Source: JBDTMC01 sp039934475
Lineage (GTDB): Bacteria; Acidobacteriota; Terriglobia; Bryobacterales; Bryobacteraceae
NCBI GenBank assembly: GCA_039934475.1
Contig: JBDTMC010000040.1
Span: 1-27,643 of the forward strand
Length of the DNA stretch: 27,643 nucleotides
Reading direction: 5' to 3'
In this document: positions 1 to 7,509 of the stretch, one piece after another
Layout of the letters: the number at the start of each line of letters is the position of its first letter
Position numbering within the stretch: position 1 is the first letter of the stretch
The notes under the pieces: model-generated
Seen by the model: the letters and a program-made list of their open reading frames with translations, nothing else
Databases searched by the model: none
Told to the model about the DNA's origin: nothing
Translations under genes and position numbers: made by a program

Positions 1-1
1 C

Positions 2-241
2 GGCGCCTTCGATGTGCCGAAAGAGATCCGCTGGCTGGGCCGCGATCGCATCTGCCAGTTTCACGTGAAGGACAAAGGCTATCTTGGCGAAGGGAAAGTG
101 GATGTCGCTGCCGCCGTCAAGGCGATGAAGGACATCGGGTTTCAAGGCTTCGCCAACCTCGAAACAAGTTCGCCGTCGGGCGACGTCGAAAAGGACACCA
201 TTCGCCAGTTGGGGTACCTGCGAGGTCTGGTCAACAGCTAA
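2..241 (+). CDS. Sugar phosphate isomerase/epimerase (xylose isomerase-like TIM barrel), C-terminal fragment
   Basis: The reading frame is open from the window edge to a TAA stop, so only about the last 79 residues are present. They contain the segment ICQFHVKDKG followed by LGEGKVD and end with a helix GYLRGL. This HVKD...GEGxVD pattern is typical of the last strands of the AP-endonuclease-2/xylose-isomerase-like barrel used by sugar-phosphate isomerases and epimerases, where the His and Glu belong to the metal/substrate site. Such proteins are often found near Gfo/Idh/MocA oxidoreductases, one of which lies 2 kb downstream. The exact substrate cannot be told from this fragment. Confidence 0.75.
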   Translation, partial: GAFDVPKEIRWLGRDRICQFHVKDKGYLGEGKVDVAAAVKAMKDIGFQGFANLETSSPSGDVEKDTIRQLGYLRGLVNS

Positions 242-317
242 GACGAAGCTTGCTCGTATTGGCCGCCAGGGAGTTGGATGCCTGGGTGGCCGAGGCACTC
301 GACAAACTGCGGTCGCG

Positions 318-1409
318 CTAAGCCTCCGCCGCGCTGCTGCGCGGGTTCGAACGCATGTGGGGGCTTCCGGCATCGAGGGATTCCAGCAGCGACTCGTGCA
401 GATTGCCATCCAGCACGTAATAGAAGTGGCCGTCCTGCGCCTCTTGCGATGCCATGCTCTTGGCGGCCAGTTGTAGGCAGAACTGGATTTCGCCGGGCGT
501 GAGGCGCGCCGCGTCCACTCGCGGCAAACCGCGTGGGCCAGCCTCCACCTTGCGTAGGAAGTCGCGCAGGAACAACTGGTCGTGCGTGGCGTCGATGGCC
601 GCGCCCGCGGTGTACCAGCGCTGTTCGGGTGAACCGAAGAAGTACGGTCCAGAGGCATACGCCAACAGGAACACGATGATGTCGATGAAAGCTGCCAGGG
701 TAAAAGAGAAGATGTGGCGGGGCGTCGGAGCCGTGAATAGCTCCGTGATCGACCGCATGAGGTCTTCCTGTCCGCTCACCGATTGGTCGATAAAGTCGGA
801 GTAGGCGGGCACGGCCGGGCGCTCGATTTTGCCCTGATGCAGCGTCTGTTCCACGTCATTCCAGGGAATGGCGTCGTAGACCTGGTGGAAGGCGCGGAGC
901 TGTTTCTCGGTAGCATCGAGCGGCTTCAGTTGCGCGCGTGCATCGGCCAGCGATCTTTGGGACGCCTCCATTTGGCCTACGGACTGACGCGCGATCTTGG
1001 CGTACCGTTCAAACGCCGTGTAGCGGGGACCGGAGCCTGAACCCTCGCGGACTGTGCCGCTGTACATTTCCGCTTCACGGCCCACGGCTTCGCGCACGCT
1101 GGCCAGATAGGGGTCGGCATCTTGCGCTTTTGAGATAAAGCCATGATCGCGTTCGGCGGTGGTCATCTCTTCCAGCGCGAGGGCGTGCTTGCGGCCTTCG
1201 GCGACGGCGCCGGTGAGCAGGCGCTCCGTGTCGGTGGCTGCCGTGCCGAGGTGATCGTACAGAGACCGCTGCACCGTAGCGGGGCGCTCCCGCGACGCAA
1301 ACCACGGGTAGAGACTAACGTAGGAAAACCCGATGGAGACGGTTGCCGTAATGGCGTACACCGCGATCAGGAGACCCCGGCTTCCCTTGGCTTCCCTTAC
1401 TGAACCCAA
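318..1409 (-). CDS. Membrane protein of unknown function, N-terminus damaged by a 10-bp tandem duplication
   Basis: The open frame begins at a TTG directly after an in-frame TGA and encodes 363 residues. I see two hydrophobic segments, near residues 12-34 (LLIAVYAITATVSIGFSYV) and near 235-258 (FTLAAFIDIIVFLLAYASG). Between them is a long, charged, probably helical region that may sit in the periplasm, and after them a soluble C-terminal domain. I do not recognise a family with confidence; the layout faintly recalls DUF4407-like proteins. The start looks secondary. Just upstream, in another frame, lies a hydrophobic stretch LGIQLSLVMVAWMIGFSKGS, and deleting one copy of the 10-bp repeat at 1379-1398 fuses it smoothly to this frame with ATG at 1425. 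The gene is therefore either a recent frameshift mutant or contains a sequencing error. Confidence 0.6.
   Translation of the reverse strand: MGSVREAKGSRGLLIAVYAITATVSIGFSYVSLYPWFASRERPATVQRSLYDHLGTAATDTERLLTGAVAEGRKHALALEEMTTAERDHGFISKAQDADPYLASVREAVGREAEMYSGTVREGSGSGPRYTAFERYAKIARQSVGQMEASQRSLADARAQLKPLDATEKQLRAFHQVYDAIPWNDVEQTLHQGKIERPAVPAYSDFIDQSVSGQEDLMRSITELFTAPTPRHIFSFTLAAFIDIIVFLLAYASGPYFFGSPEQRWYTAGAAIDATHDQLFLRDFLRKVEAGPRGLPRVDAARLTPGEIQFCLQLAAKSMASQEAQDGHFYYVLDGNLHESLLESLDAGSPHMRSNPRSSAAEA
1379..1398. repeat. 10-bp perfect tandem duplication inside a gene start
   Basis: The plus strand reads GGCTTCCCTT twice in a row. On the minus strand (AAGGGAAGCC twice) it lies in the coding sequence of the membrane protein and changes its frame. 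Removing one copy gives one continuous reading ...MIGFSKGSRGLLIAVYAI.... The repeat unit is not a multiple of three, so gain or loss of one unit by slippage would switch the full-length protein off or on. Confidence 0.85.
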
Positions 1410-1900
1410 TCATCCACGCCACCATGACCAGCGAAAGTTGAATCCCCAGAGCGGCCGGTTGGCGCTCACTTGAGAACCGGTGTGCGAAGACACGTATGCC
1501 ATTCGGAGATATTCCTCAACCCAGGAGACGAGTTGGGAGTATGAAAAAGTCGCATTAACTGCAATATTCTCTGATTAAGAAAGCCTTTCTGGTCGATTTC
1601 AACTACAGTGGGGGTAGGCGAATATGATAATTCGAGAATTCGTCGCGGAGTGCGTGCTGCGGATGGCAGGCCCGTCGTGGACCTTAATTGAGCCGCCCGG
1701 CTGCAAAAACAGGGGAATCGGCGATCTGGATGTGTCGGTGTCGCTGGCTAATCTCAGCCGTCAGACCGGACACCGCCACTCCGGGCTTAAGGAAGCACCG
1801 GTTCGTCGACCGGACTCCACCACTCGACCGCGAACGCGACCATAGTTAGCCATCTGCCACTCAACCGGCTAGAGCGATATCCTCGTTTCAGGGGGATGCC
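1410..1900. other. Gap of about 490 bp with no confident gene
   Basis: The first 20-110 bp carry the out-of-frame hydrophobic N-terminus belonging to the minus-strand membrane protein. The rest holds only a 73-codon plus-strand frame (1624-1845) with no recognisable domain and ordinary shadow-like composition. An AT-rich stretch around 1550-1600 could hold a promoter, but I could not pick clear -35 and -10 boxes. Confidence 0.5.
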
Positions 1901-2314
1901 GTGCCGAAAGTGGGTCGTGTCGTCGAAACCTCTATCTACTCCAACGATTTGACGAATTGCCTGGCCTTCTATGAAGGTCTGTTTGGGTTCCCACGCCTTG
2001 TAGTGGACCCTCGAATTTGTGCACTCGACGTAAACGGGCAGAGCGTCTTGTTGCTGTTTCAAGTAGGCGCTTCGCTGAATCCCGTGCCGACCCCCGGGGG
2101 CATAATTCCGGGGACCGACGGCAAAGGACCTTCGCACTTCGCCTTTGCCATCGATAAGGCCGATCTGACAGCATGGGAACAGCATCTCCAGCAGCATGGC
2201 GTTGCCGTGGAGAGCCGCGTCCATTGGCCGCTGGGCGGCGACAGCATTTACTTTCGCGATCCGGATGGGAACTCAGTGGAGTTAGTGACTCCAGGATGTT
2301 GGGCGACCTATTAG
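1901..2314 (+). CDS. VOC superfamily protein (glyoxalase/bleomycin-resistance/dioxygenase-like)
   Basis: This 137-residue protein has the typical single-module VOC layout of two beta-alpha-beta-beta-beta units. It opens with VVETSIYSNDLTNCLAFYE, has SHFAFAI in the middle and ends with YFRDPDGNSVELV. Likely metal ligands are Glu9, the His of SHFAF and the Glu of SVELV, as in family members where the first His is replaced by Glu. The start is GTG at 1901, preceded by a strong GGGGGA ribosome site; an ATG at 1896 is out of frame. The substrate cannot be deduced. It lies alone between two minus-strand genes. Confidence 0.8.
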   Translation: MPKVGRVVETSIYSNDLTNCLAFYEGLFGFPRLVVDPRICALDVNGQSVLLLFQVGASLNPVPTPGGIIPGTDGKGPSHFAFAIDKADLTAWEQHLQQHGVAVESRVHWPLGGDSIYFRDPDGNSVELVTPGCWATY

Positions 2315-3492
2315 GCCGATTGCAGCATCTCGTCCCACGTGACTTCGCGCTTCTTCTCGTACGCCATGCGGCCCAGAATCGAAGTCAGCGTGCTCTCGCA
2401 GGCGTTCTTCGCCATGCTGTAGGGCTTGCCGTCAACGATGCTCTTGTAGAACACCTCAATGGCGTCGATGGTGACCTCGCGTTTGGAATCGCCGCGCTCA
2501 ATCAGGCTGCGGTCGCGCAGATCGTCGGCATTCTTCAACGGTGCGGTCTTGGTGGGGCCGTGCCATTTATAGTAGGTGCGCGCGGTCTCCAACATGCCTA
2601 GCGATCCGAAGAACTGTTCCTTAACGTCACGGTATCCGGCGGTGTGTTTGATGCTGGTGAGCCAGCCTTCGAGGTTGCCCGGATAGTAGTACGTGATGTT
2701 GTGATGGTCACTGTCCCAATCGCCAAACGACAGCGGATAGCGGAGTCCGCCCGTGCCTACGGCCTTCACCGGATGGGATTTGCCAAACCAGTTGAGAACG
2801 TCCACACCATGGCAATCCTGCTCCACAATGGGTCCGCCTGAGGTGGCCATAAAGTGCCCCCAATGGCGGATCTGCTGCTCGTCGGCGGGGTACTTGGATT
2901 GGAACGGCGGGCTGGGAGGATCGCCTAACACCCAGTAGCTCATCATCATCGTGAGCGTGCCGATCTTGCCATCGTTGAGTATCTTCTCGGCCTTCAAGTA
3001 TTCCGGGCTCCAACGCTGCTGGAAGCCAAAGGCGACGCTCTTCGATTTGTCAGCCATCTCAGAGGCGCGCATCATCCGTTTGACGCCGGCCACATCGGCT
3101 CCAGCAGGCTTCTCGCAGTAGATGTGCTTGTTCGCCCTCGCCGCAGCTTCAAAATGGGCTGGGTGCAGAAACACGGGCGTAGTGATCAGAACGGCGTCGA
3201 TTCCGGGCGCGGCCAGAAGTTCGTTCAGGTCGCGAAAGGCGGGAACGGCGTCCGCGCCGGGGATTCGCGTTTTGGCCGAATCGATCTTATCGGGATAGAT
3301 GTCGCAGATCGCGGCCAACTTCGCATTGGGGTCGTGCGTCATATGCGTGCCGACGTAAGTTCCACGCCCACCGCAGCCGATGATTCCGAACGAGACCTTG
3401 GAGTTCGCCTGGTAGCTGAAGGCGGTCTCCGGCTTCAGCAGCAGTAGGCCGGCCGCGGATTGAAGAGTTGCACGTCTGGTTATCTGGTTCAC
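2311..3492 (-). CDS. Gfo/Idh/MocA family oxidoreductase, exported (Tat-like signal)
   Basis: The protein has an N-terminal Rossmann fold with GIIGCGGRGTYVG, followed by AAICDIYPDK and the family hallmark CEKPAGAD. The C-terminal Gfo/Idh alpha/beta domain contains GGPIVEQDCHGVDVLNWF, whose His is a usual active-site residue. Family members oxidise or reduce sugars or cyclitols with NAD(P). I chose the GTG at 3492 because it gives 393 residues with a short NQITRRATLQSAAGLLLL leader, a twin-arginine-like signal seen on many acidobacterial and planctomycete members. An ATG at 3546 in the same frame would overlap the divergent gene. The 3' end overlaps the end of the VOC gene by 4 bp. The neighbouring glycosidase suggests a joint role in carbohydrate breakdown outside the cytoplasm, but the substrate is unknown. 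Confidence 0.9.
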   Translation of the reverse strand: MNQITRRATLQSAAGLLLLKPETAFSYQANSKVSFGIIGCGGRGTYVGTHMTHDPNAKLAAICDIYPDKIDSAKTRIPGADAVPAFRDLNELLAAPGIDAVLITTPVFLHPAHFEAAARANKHIYCEKPAGADVAGVKRMMRASEMADKSKSVAFGFQQRWSPEYLKAEKILNDGKIGTLTMMMSYWVLGDPPSPPFQSKYPADEQQIRHWGHFMATSGGPIVEQDCHGVDVLNWFGKSHPVKAVGTGGLRYPLSFGDWDSDHHNITYYYPGNLEGWLTSIKHTAGYRDVKEQFFGSLGMLETARTYYKWHGPTKTAPLKNADDLRDRSLIERGDSKREVTIDAIEVFYKSIVDGKPYSMAKNACESTLTSILGRMAYEKKREVTWDEMLQSA

Positions 3493-3544
3493 AATTGCAA
3501 CTCTATTACCTTGTACGGATAAGCGCAAGGGGGATACTGAAGGC
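3493..3544. promoter_or_regulatory. Short divergent intergenic region between oxidoreductase and glycosidase
   Basis: Only 52 bp separate the two divergent starts, so both promoters must lie here or inside the opposite gene. A weak TTGCGC...TAATAG pair can be read on the minus strand, but its 14-nt spacing is short. No clear operator palindrome is visible. Confidence 0.3.
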
Positions 3545-5197
3545 ATGACGTCTCGCCGCACGTTCTTAGCCGGGTTGGGGGTGGCTGCCGGAGCGCCTGC
3601 TTTCCAAACGCCTCGCGCCCCAGTGCCTGAACCTCCGAACCCTTTGCGGGCCGCCGATGTCGCCCATGCGGTGCTGGAAGAAGGCGGGCGGGTGCCGCTG
3701 GCTCGCTCGGGTTCGGCGTGGCAAGGGAAAGGGATTGAAGTCACTACGGAGAATGGCTCGGTTCTTGTGACAGCACCGAAGATCGCGCTGCGCAGCATCC
3801 GGCTGCGCTGGCACGGAGTGTTTCCGGCCCACACGCGCTTTCTGGGCGATCATTGGGAGCGCTCCTACGGCGATCTGGAATTCCGTGGGTTCAACCAGGA
3901 GCGTCTCATGCCGTGGTACTTCCTGTCGGGCGATGAGCAGCACTTGTCCGGTTATGGAGTGAAGACCGGGGCGTCGGCGATTTGCGCGTGGCAAGCCGAT
4001 GCCGGAGGCGTCACGTTGTGGCTGGATATTTCGAATGGTGGGCGAGGTGTTGAGCTGGGAGATCGAAAGCTGCACGCCGCGACCATCGTTTTTCGAAAGG
4101 GGCCAACGGGTGAAAGCGGGCTCCAAGCAGCCACTACCTTTTGCCGGACGATGTGCGACCATCCGTTGCTGACGCCGCAACCCGTGTATGGGAGCAACAA
4201 CTGGTATTACGCGTACGGCAACAATACCACCGCTGAGCGGACGCTGCGCGATGCGGAACTAATGGCGGAACTGGCTCCGGCGCAGTCCACCAACCGCCCC
4301 TTCGTCGTGATCGACATGGGCTGGCACGCCGCTCGCGATGGCGCAGGTCCGCAGACGCGCACCAACGCGGGTTATCCGGATATGCCTGGACTGGCGAAGA
4401 AGATGCGCGCCTTAGGTGTGCGGCCGGGCCTGTGGACGCGGCCCACGCTGACCAGTGAAGCAAGTGTTGCCGGGTGGCGGCTACCGCCCGCCGGCGGACG
4501 ATCGAAGGACGATCTGATTTCCCTCGACGCTTCGATTCCTGAGGCTGTGGAGTACATGGCGACCGGAGTTCGCACGCTACACGAGTGGGGCTACGAGTTA
4601 ATCAAACACGATTTTTCGACCTTCGACCTCACCGGCCGTTGGGGTTTCCAGATGGGGCCCGATCTCACTGAGCGCGGTTGGAATTTTTATGACCGCTCGC
4701 GCACGACTGCCGAGATCATCACCGGCCTATATCGGGCCATTCGCACCGCGGCCGGCAGTTCCGTGCTGATTGGCTGCAACACCATCGGGCACCTCGCGGC
4801 CGGGTTGGTGGAGGCGCAACGCATTGGCGACGATACCAGCGGCCGCGAGTGGGAGCGCACACGCAAGATGGGCGTCAACACGCTCGCCTTTCGCATGCCG
4901 CAACACAACACGTTCTTTGCCGCCGACGCCGATTGCGTGCCGCTGACAAAAGAAGTGCCGTGGGAACTCAACCGGCAGTGGCTGGATCTGGTGGCGCGCA
5001 GCGGGACAGCGCTGTTTGTCTCTGTGGATCCAGACATTCTCAGGGCCGATCAGAAGCCTGCGCTGAAGGCGGCGCTGGAAGCGGCATCGCGGCCTCACCC
5101 GCCCGCGGTGGCTCTGGACTGGATGGAGACCACCACTCCAGAGCACTGGCTATTGGACGGCAAGCCGGCGCGGTTTGACTGGTACCGGCACGACTAA
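3545..5197 (+). CDS. Exported alpha-galactosidase-like glycoside hydrolase (clan GH-D, GH27/GH36-like)
   Basis: This 550-residue protein starts with a twin-arginine signal, TSRRTFLAGLGVAAG. A beta-rich N-terminal domain (about 30-200) is followed by a TIM-barrel domain. The barrel contains RPFVVIDMGWH, GVRPGLWTRPT, GYELIKHDFSTFD and RIGDDTSGREWERTR. In clan GH-D enzymes the nucleophile is an Asp after a KxD strand, and the acid/base is an Asp in an RxxxD-like loop. Asp356 and Asp429/430 are the visible candidates. The fold call is inferred from motif order; substrate and linkage are not determined. It is divergent from the exported Gfo/Idh/MocA gene and ends 6 bp from the convergent ASPIC gene. 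Confidence 0.75.
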   Translation: MTSRRTFLAGLGVAAGAPAFQTPRAPVPEPPNPLRAADVAHAVLEEGGRVPLARSGSAWQGKGIEVTTENGSVLVTAPKIALRSIRLRWHGVFPAHTRFLGDHWERSYGDLEFRGFNQERLMPWYFLSGDEQHLSGYGVKTGASAICAWQADAGGVTLWLDISNGGRGVELGDRKLHAATIVFRKGPTGESGLQAATTFCRTMCDHPLLTPQPVYGSNNWYYAYGNNTTAERTLRDAELMAELAPAQSTNRPFVVIDMGWHAARDGAGPQTRTNAGYPDMPGLAKKMRALGVRPGLWTRPTLTSEASVAGWRLPPAGGRSKDDLISLDASIPEAVEYMATGVRTLHEWGYELIKHDFSTFDLTGRWGFQMGPDLTERGWNFYDRSRTTAEIITGLYRAIRTAAGSSVLIGCNTIGHLAAGLVEAQRIGDDTSGREWERTRKMGVNTLAFRMPQHNTFFAADADCVPLTKEVPWELNRQWLDLVARSGTALFVSVDPDILRADQKPALKAALEAASRPHPPAVALDWMETTTPEHWLLDGKPARFDWYRHD

Positions 5198-5203
5198 CAT
5201 TGC

Positions 5204-6874
5204 CTAGCGTCCCGGTTTCACGCCTTGGCCCTCTACGCACCGGTACGCCGTATTCGCCTTCAGGTTCTTGAACTCCTCGGCGCGGCCACTGGGCCATTGC
5301 ACCGTGACGCGCTCAACGGAGTCGCGGCGGCCCAAGCCGAAGGTCAGCGGCATCTCCGATTGCGACAGGTAGCTGGATCCACTCTTCACGACGCGAGTAG
5401 CCGTCTCGTTGCCATTCGACACCTTCACCACCGCGCCGATACCATCGCGGTTCGACTTGGTTCCCTGCAAGAGGAAGCGGATCCAGCGATTGCCCGATAA
5501 CTGATCATTACGGTAGAGAAACGCAGGGCCGCCATTGGTGGTGAGCAGCACATCAAGATCGCCATCGTTGTCGAAGTCGCCGAAGGCCGCGCCGCGCCCT
5601 ACCTTAGGCTGGTTGAATTCCGTACCCGCGTCGGCGTTACCCAGCCGGAACCGCCCGCCCCCGGTGTTGAGGAACAACTGCGGCGGCTGCGCGAACTGCA
5701 CATCGGGACGCACTCTCGTCACACTGTCGTCGATATGCCCGTTGACGATGAGCAGGTCGACCAGGCCGTCCAGGTCGGCGTCGAAGAAGAAGCACCCGAA
5801 GCCCAGGGAGCCGCGCGTCGCCTTGCCCAACTCCGACCGTGTGGCGAGGTCAGTGAACGTGCCTGCCTTAGTGCCCTTGTACAGGCCCAGCATCTCATTG
5901 TGGAAGTTAGTAACTACGAGGCTGGGAATACCGGAGTTATCGTAGTCGGCCGCGTCCACGCCCATACCCGCGCGCGCCTTGCCGTCCTCGCTAAAGGCCA
6001 CACCGGCGCGTAAGGCCACTTCGGCAAACTTCCCGTTGCGCTGATTCTGATAAAGCTTATTCGGTTGAGTGTCGTTGGCCATAAAGAGGTCAGGCCAGCC
6101 ATCCTGGTCGAAATCGATGGCCGCCACGCCAAGCGACTTCGAGCTGTTATCGAACAACCCGGCCTTGGCCGTCACATCCTCAAACGTGCCGTCACCGCGG
6201 TTGCGGAATAACCAGGAGGTGGAGCCACGATACGCCTCCGGCGTGCAATACGATTTCTCCTTGCCGTTGATGCTGCAGAATACATCGGCATCCTGCGACC
6301 AGCGCACGTAGTTGCACACAAGCAGGTCAAGCAGCCCGTCGCGATCGTAGTCCACCCACATGGCCGACGTGCTGAATGCCTCGCGTCCGCCCAACCCGCT
6401 CTTCGCCGTTACATCCTCAAACGTGCCTTTACCGGTGTTGCGAAACAGGCGGTTCTGGCCCATCGCCGTGATCAGGATGTCAGGGAAGCCGTCGTTGTTG
6501 TAATCGCCCACTGACACGCCCAGGCCGAACATCTCCACGTCCAGGCCCGCCGCGCGGGTGACGTCGGTGAATGTTCCGTTGCGGTTGTTTTTATACAACG
6601 CAAGCGTGGTCCGCTTACGGTGCGGATTGGCTGCCCAGTCCATCCCGTTCACGAGCAGAATGTCCTGCCACCCATCGGCGTCGTAATCGAGAAACGCGCA
6701 TCCGGGGCCCATAGTCTCGGGCAGGTACTTTCGCCCAAACGCCCCCGTATTGTGTGTGAAGTGGAGGCCAGCGCCGCGCGTGACGTCGGTAAACCGGAAC
6801 GCCGGACCCGCCGGCACGGCGAGCAACGGCGCTGCTCCCCACAGCAAACTCCGCCGTGTGAAGCCCGGCTTCAA
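5204..6874 (-). CDS. Exported FG-GAP/VCBS repeat protein with ASPIC/UnbV C-terminal domain
   Basis: This 556-residue protein begins with FTRRSLLWGAAPLLAVPAG, a twin-arginine-type signal. It then carries at least seven FG-GAP/VCBS units with calcium-loop-like cores such as DYDADGWQDIL, DYNNDGFPDIL, DFDQDGWPDLF, DADLDGLVDLL and DFDNDGDLDVL, arranged as an integrin-like beta-propeller. The last about 110 residues form an ASPIC/UnbV domain (SSYLSQSEMPLTFGLG, then VTVQWPSGRAEEF). Such proteins are common in Acidobacteria, Planctomycetes and Verrucomicrobia; their roles are mostly unproven and are thought to be extracellular binding or adhesion. The start is a TTG sharing TTGA with the response regulator stop, which argues for translational coupling and fixes the start. 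Confidence 0.9.
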   Translation of the reverse strand: MKPGFTRRSLLWGAAPLLAVPAGPAFRFTDVTRGAGLHFTHNTGAFGRKYLPETMGPGCAFLDYDADGWQDILLVNGMDWAANPHRKRTTLALYKNNRNGTFTDVTRAAGLDVEMFGLGVSVGDYNNDGFPDILITAMGQNRLFRNTGKGTFEDVTAKSGLGGREAFSTSAMWVDYDRDGLLDLLVCNYVRWSQDADVFCSINGKEKSYCTPEAYRGSTSWLFRNRGDGTFEDVTAKAGLFDNSSKSLGVAAIDFDQDGWPDLFMANDTQPNKLYQNQRNGKFAEVALRAGVAFSEDGKARAGMGVDAADYDNSGIPSLVVTNFHNEMLGLYKGTKAGTFTDLATRSELGKATRGSLGFGCFFFDADLDGLVDLLIVNGHIDDSVTRVRPDVQFAQPPQLFLNTGGGRFRLGNADAGTEFNQPKVGRGAAFGDFDNDGDLDVLLTTNGGPAFLYRNDQLSGNRWIRFLLQGTKSNRDGIGAVVKVSNGNETATRVVKSGSSYLSQSEMPLTFGLGRRDSVERVTVQWPSGRAEEFKNLKANTAYRCVEGQGVKPGR

Positions 6875-7509
6875 AGGTTACTGACCAGGCCTTTCCGTAA
6901 GGCATAGCGGACCAGGTCCGCCGTACGGTGAATATTTAGCGCTTCCATTAAATTCGCGCGGTGCACGGAGACCGTGTTGACGCTGAGATTCAGCAATCCG
7001 GCGATCTCTTTGTTGGAGTGACCCTGAGCGATCAACTGCAGCACTTGGCGTTCGCGCTGCGTCAGCCGCTCGTAGTTGTCGTTCTCCAGGACCTCCATTG
7101 CACCAGGCGCGCTGACACCCGGCCCGAAGAACTGCTGGCCTGCCGCCACGGCGCGTACGGCAGATGTAAGGTCAACCTCAATCGCATCCTTCAGCATGTA
7201 GCCCCGCGCGCCAGCCGTGAGGGCGTTGCGCACGTAGTTCTCCTCGCCGTACATACTCAGGATGAGGATGGCCGTTTCAGGCAGACGCTTCAGAATCTCC
7301 ACAGTTGCCTGTACGCCATCCAACTCCGGCATGGACATATCCATCACCACGACGTCGGGGCGCAGGGTCTCCGCGGCCGCAATCGCTTCCAGGCCGTTGG
7401 GCGCCTCACCCACTACATGGATGTCAGTTTCATCTTCCAAAATCCGGCGAAAGCCCTTGCGAACCAAGCTGTGGTCATCCACCAATAAGACTTTAATTTC
7501 ATCGCTCAC
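6871..7509 (-). CDS. NarL/FixJ-family response regulator with LuxR-type HTH
   Basis: This 212-residue regulator has a receiver domain (about 4-120) with acidic pair Asp11-Asp12, phospho-acceptor Asp57 in VVVMDMSMP, Ser85 and Lys107 (YMLKD). A LuxR-type HTH follows at about 145-205: LTQRERQVLQLIAQGHSNKEIA and then VSVHRANLMEAL. It should bind DNA when phosphorylated by the adjacent kinase. The GTG start overlaps the kinase stop in GTGA, and the stop overlaps the next gene in TTGA, so the three genes form one coupled operon. Its targets are unknown; the coupled ASPIC gene is part of the same unit rather than a separate target. Confidence 0.95.
   Translation of the reverse strand: MSDEIKVLLVDDHSLVRKGFRRILEDETDIHVVGEAPNGLEAIAAAETLRPDVVVMDMSMPELDGVQATVEILKRLPETAILILSMYGEENYVRNALTAGARGYMLKDAIEVDLTSAVRAVAAGQQFFGPGVSAPGAMEVLENDNYERLTQRERQVLQLIAQGHSNKEIAGLLNLSVNTVSVHRANLMEALNIHRTADLVRYALRKGLVSNL

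Noticed and set aside
241..321. Possible 23-codon remnant (LDAWVAEALDKLRSR) after the isomerase
   Set aside because: Too short and without a ribosome site; could be chance.
278..502. Short plus-strand frame after the isomerase
   Set aside because: Pro/Arg/Cys-rich composition typical of a shadow of the minus-strand membrane protein.
1624..1845. 73-codon plus-strand frame with a GGGGG run upstream
   Set aside because: No recognisable domain, odd composition at its end, overlapped by nothing that supports it; left as part of the gap.
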